Source: Prorocentrum cordatum
Taxonomy: Eukaryota; Sar; Dinophyceae; Prorocentrales; Prorocentraceae
Length of the DNA: 28,916 bases
Direction of reading: 5' to 3'
Assembly: GCA_963575745.1 (NCBI GenBank)
Contig: CAUYUJ010016357.1
Location: 159,001-187,916 of the forward strand
Numbering within the stretch: the first letter of the stretch is position 1; every line of letters starts with the position of its first letter. Under the pieces are notes generated by a model, which was given only the letters and a program-made list of their open reading frames with translations, was not told the DNA's origin and ran no database searches. Positions 27,840 through 28,916 of the stretch are shown piece by piece. The translations under genes and the position numbers were made by a program.

Positions 27840-28017
27840 CCTATAGGCCTACCACGACATGCTCTTAGAACCCACGAATGTTCTAAGAACAAAAACAATG
27901 CTCTTAGAGCATAAACCCGATGTGATAAAACAAGGCAGACTCCGCCAGAACTGTTCTAAGAACATTTCGTGGAAACCACCAAAGGGGTCCTAGAGCATTG
28001 CTTGGTAGGGCTATAGG
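27840..28017. mobile_element. Foldback element of 178 bp
   Basis: The left arm CCTATAGGCCTACCA..CATGCTCTTAGAACCC..ACGAATGTTCTAAGAAC is the inverted copy of the right arm GTTCTAAGAACATTTCGT..AGAGCATTGCTTGGTAGG and GCTATAGG. The right arm carries about 12 extra bases. TGCTCTTAGAGCA and GTTCTAAGAAC are additional palindromes. No coding capacity. Target duplication not clear. Confidence 0.78.
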
Positions 28018-28486
28018 CGAGCCAAGATGCTTCGCCACTGCTTGACCCTGGCGGCCCCCAGCCCCCGGCCCCAGTCCCGGCCGCAGCCCCAGGCCCAACA
28101 GAGCCCTTCAGAGGATCGCCAGAGAGCCCCAAGAAAGGCTCCAGAGCGTCAGCGTCGTCGTCGTCGTCGCTGCCGCCGCCGCCGCCGTCGTCGCCGTCCC
28201 CTTCAGGGTCGGCGGCACTGGCCGCTGGGCTTTCCCAAGCAGTTTCTGGAAATCTCCCAGGGGCCCGTCCTGGCTGGCCAATTGTTCGAGCTGCTGCGTC
28301 CCACCGAGGCGAAAAGACCCTCCAGAGGCGCCCACGAGCTGTCGCTTGCTTGTTTCAAGACGTTGGAGGTCTTGGTCTCTGGAGGTCTCCAATGGTATTC
28401 TGCAAAGGTTCGGCCGCTCACTCGCAGTGGGTAGTTCTACAGTAATTTCTTGACCGCCCCGGGAGAGGGCTCCGCGTGCCTTGAAA
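28018..28486 (-). pseudogene. Exon remnant of an unrecognised dinoflagellate protein, with one frameshift, cut by a foldback element
   Basis: On the minus strand, TTTTTTTCACCAG at 28499-28487 is an excellent 3' splice acceptor. From 28486 the frame reads FKARGALSRGGQEITVEL, RIPLETSRDQDLQRLETSK and LGGTQQLEQLASQDGPLGDF up to about 28225. There the protein-like frame shifts by one base to ESPAASAADPEGDGDD, a Gly/Asp-rich linker, then LEPFLGLSGDPLKGSVG. It ends where the foldback element begins at 28017. It is not recognised. The layout suggests a structured part followed by an acidic linker. It may be one exon broken by mutation, or a sequencing error may cause the shift. Module A begins just upstream. 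Confidence 0.4.
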
Positions 28487-28497
28487 CTGGTGAAAAA

Positions 28498-28916
28498 AAC
28501 ATGATCGACCCACGAACCCGGAAAGGAATATAGAAATGTAAGGCATTGCAACGTTTCAAAGACACCTGATTGGGCGACGGGCAAATGCAATGCTGAATGT
28601 ATCGATCTTGATGTACTGTGCCGAGGGCTGTGCTGTGCTACGCCGTGCTGAACTGCGATGTGCCATGCCGCGATTGTGCTCTATATAGCGTTGTGGATCG
28701 AGTCCTCCCTAGCATCCGAGTCCTGACCGAACTGATCTGGATCTTAAGCTCGAGCTGCCTGAGCAGATGGTAGCTGCACCAGAACTAATCGACAGAGTGG
28801 ACATGCCAGGAAGACGCGCCGCGGAACGTCCCAAAGGACGCGCCAGGCGACGTGCCAGGGGACGTGCCATGGGCACGCACCGCGGGACGTGCCAAGGGGA
28901 CGCGCTACGGAACGTG
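28498..28916 (+). repeat. Module A block 8, cut by the window end
   Basis: Left edge AACATGATCGACCC with the full A order to GGACGCGCTACGGAACGTG, where the window stops. Confidence 0.88.

Overview
ORGANISM. This is nuclear DNA of a dinoflagellate. The decisive sign is at 11597-11618: read on the minus strand, it is a letter-for-letter copy of the 22-nt dinoflagellate spliced leader (DinoSL), the 5' tag trans-spliced onto nuclear mRNAs in this group. The GC-rich base composition, very low gene density and abundant tandem repeats fit. The species cannot be fixed from the sequence.

LAYOUT. Most of the window is repeats. A composite block recurs eight times, always on the + strand: module A (sharp left edge at AACATGATCGACCC, then 1-3 units of about 350-520 bp rich in GACGTGCCA motifs), often module C (42-bp tandem repeat), then module D (irregular repeats around TTTCGCTCGAGACATCCTC), then module B (ends in a small GGGC-nnnn-GCCC hairpin and CCCTTTCCGGGAA). 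A blocks start near 2113, 5808, 8868, 11998, 17808, 21010, 23428 and 28498. Between and inside these blocks lie two inverted copies of a roughly 1.6-kb element with a 90-bp satellite core (3616-5228 and 6930-8588), short inverted-repeat elements of at least four kinds, microsatellites (TG, GAT, GA, CTC), a 12-bp array, a roughly 166-bp array, and a decayed LINE-type retrotransposon (about 14730-16040).

MAIN RESULT. The only convincing intact protein-coding gene, 10329-11531 on the minus strand (400 aa), lies in a complete retroposed cDNA. A 1,688-bp insertion (9932-11619) splits a 42-bp C array. In sense orientation it has, in order, one extra G, the complete DinoSL, a short 5' leader, an intron-free open frame, a roughly 390-nt 3' region and a short poly(A) tract. 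A 14-bp direct repeat (13/14 identical) flanks it. This is a trans-spliced, polyadenylated mRNA copied back into the genome. Just downstream of the DinoSL is a partial match to an older relict leader, which hints at an earlier round of retroposition.

OTHER CODING TRACES. Several short coding-like stretches are cut off at, or given a stop codon by, small repeat elements (1852-2024, 14406-14645, 28018-28486). Two more weak ones are at 4350-4458 and 26316-26417. None is recognised. Most long open frames in the window are by-products of repeats whose periods (90, 42 and 12 bp) are multiples of three.
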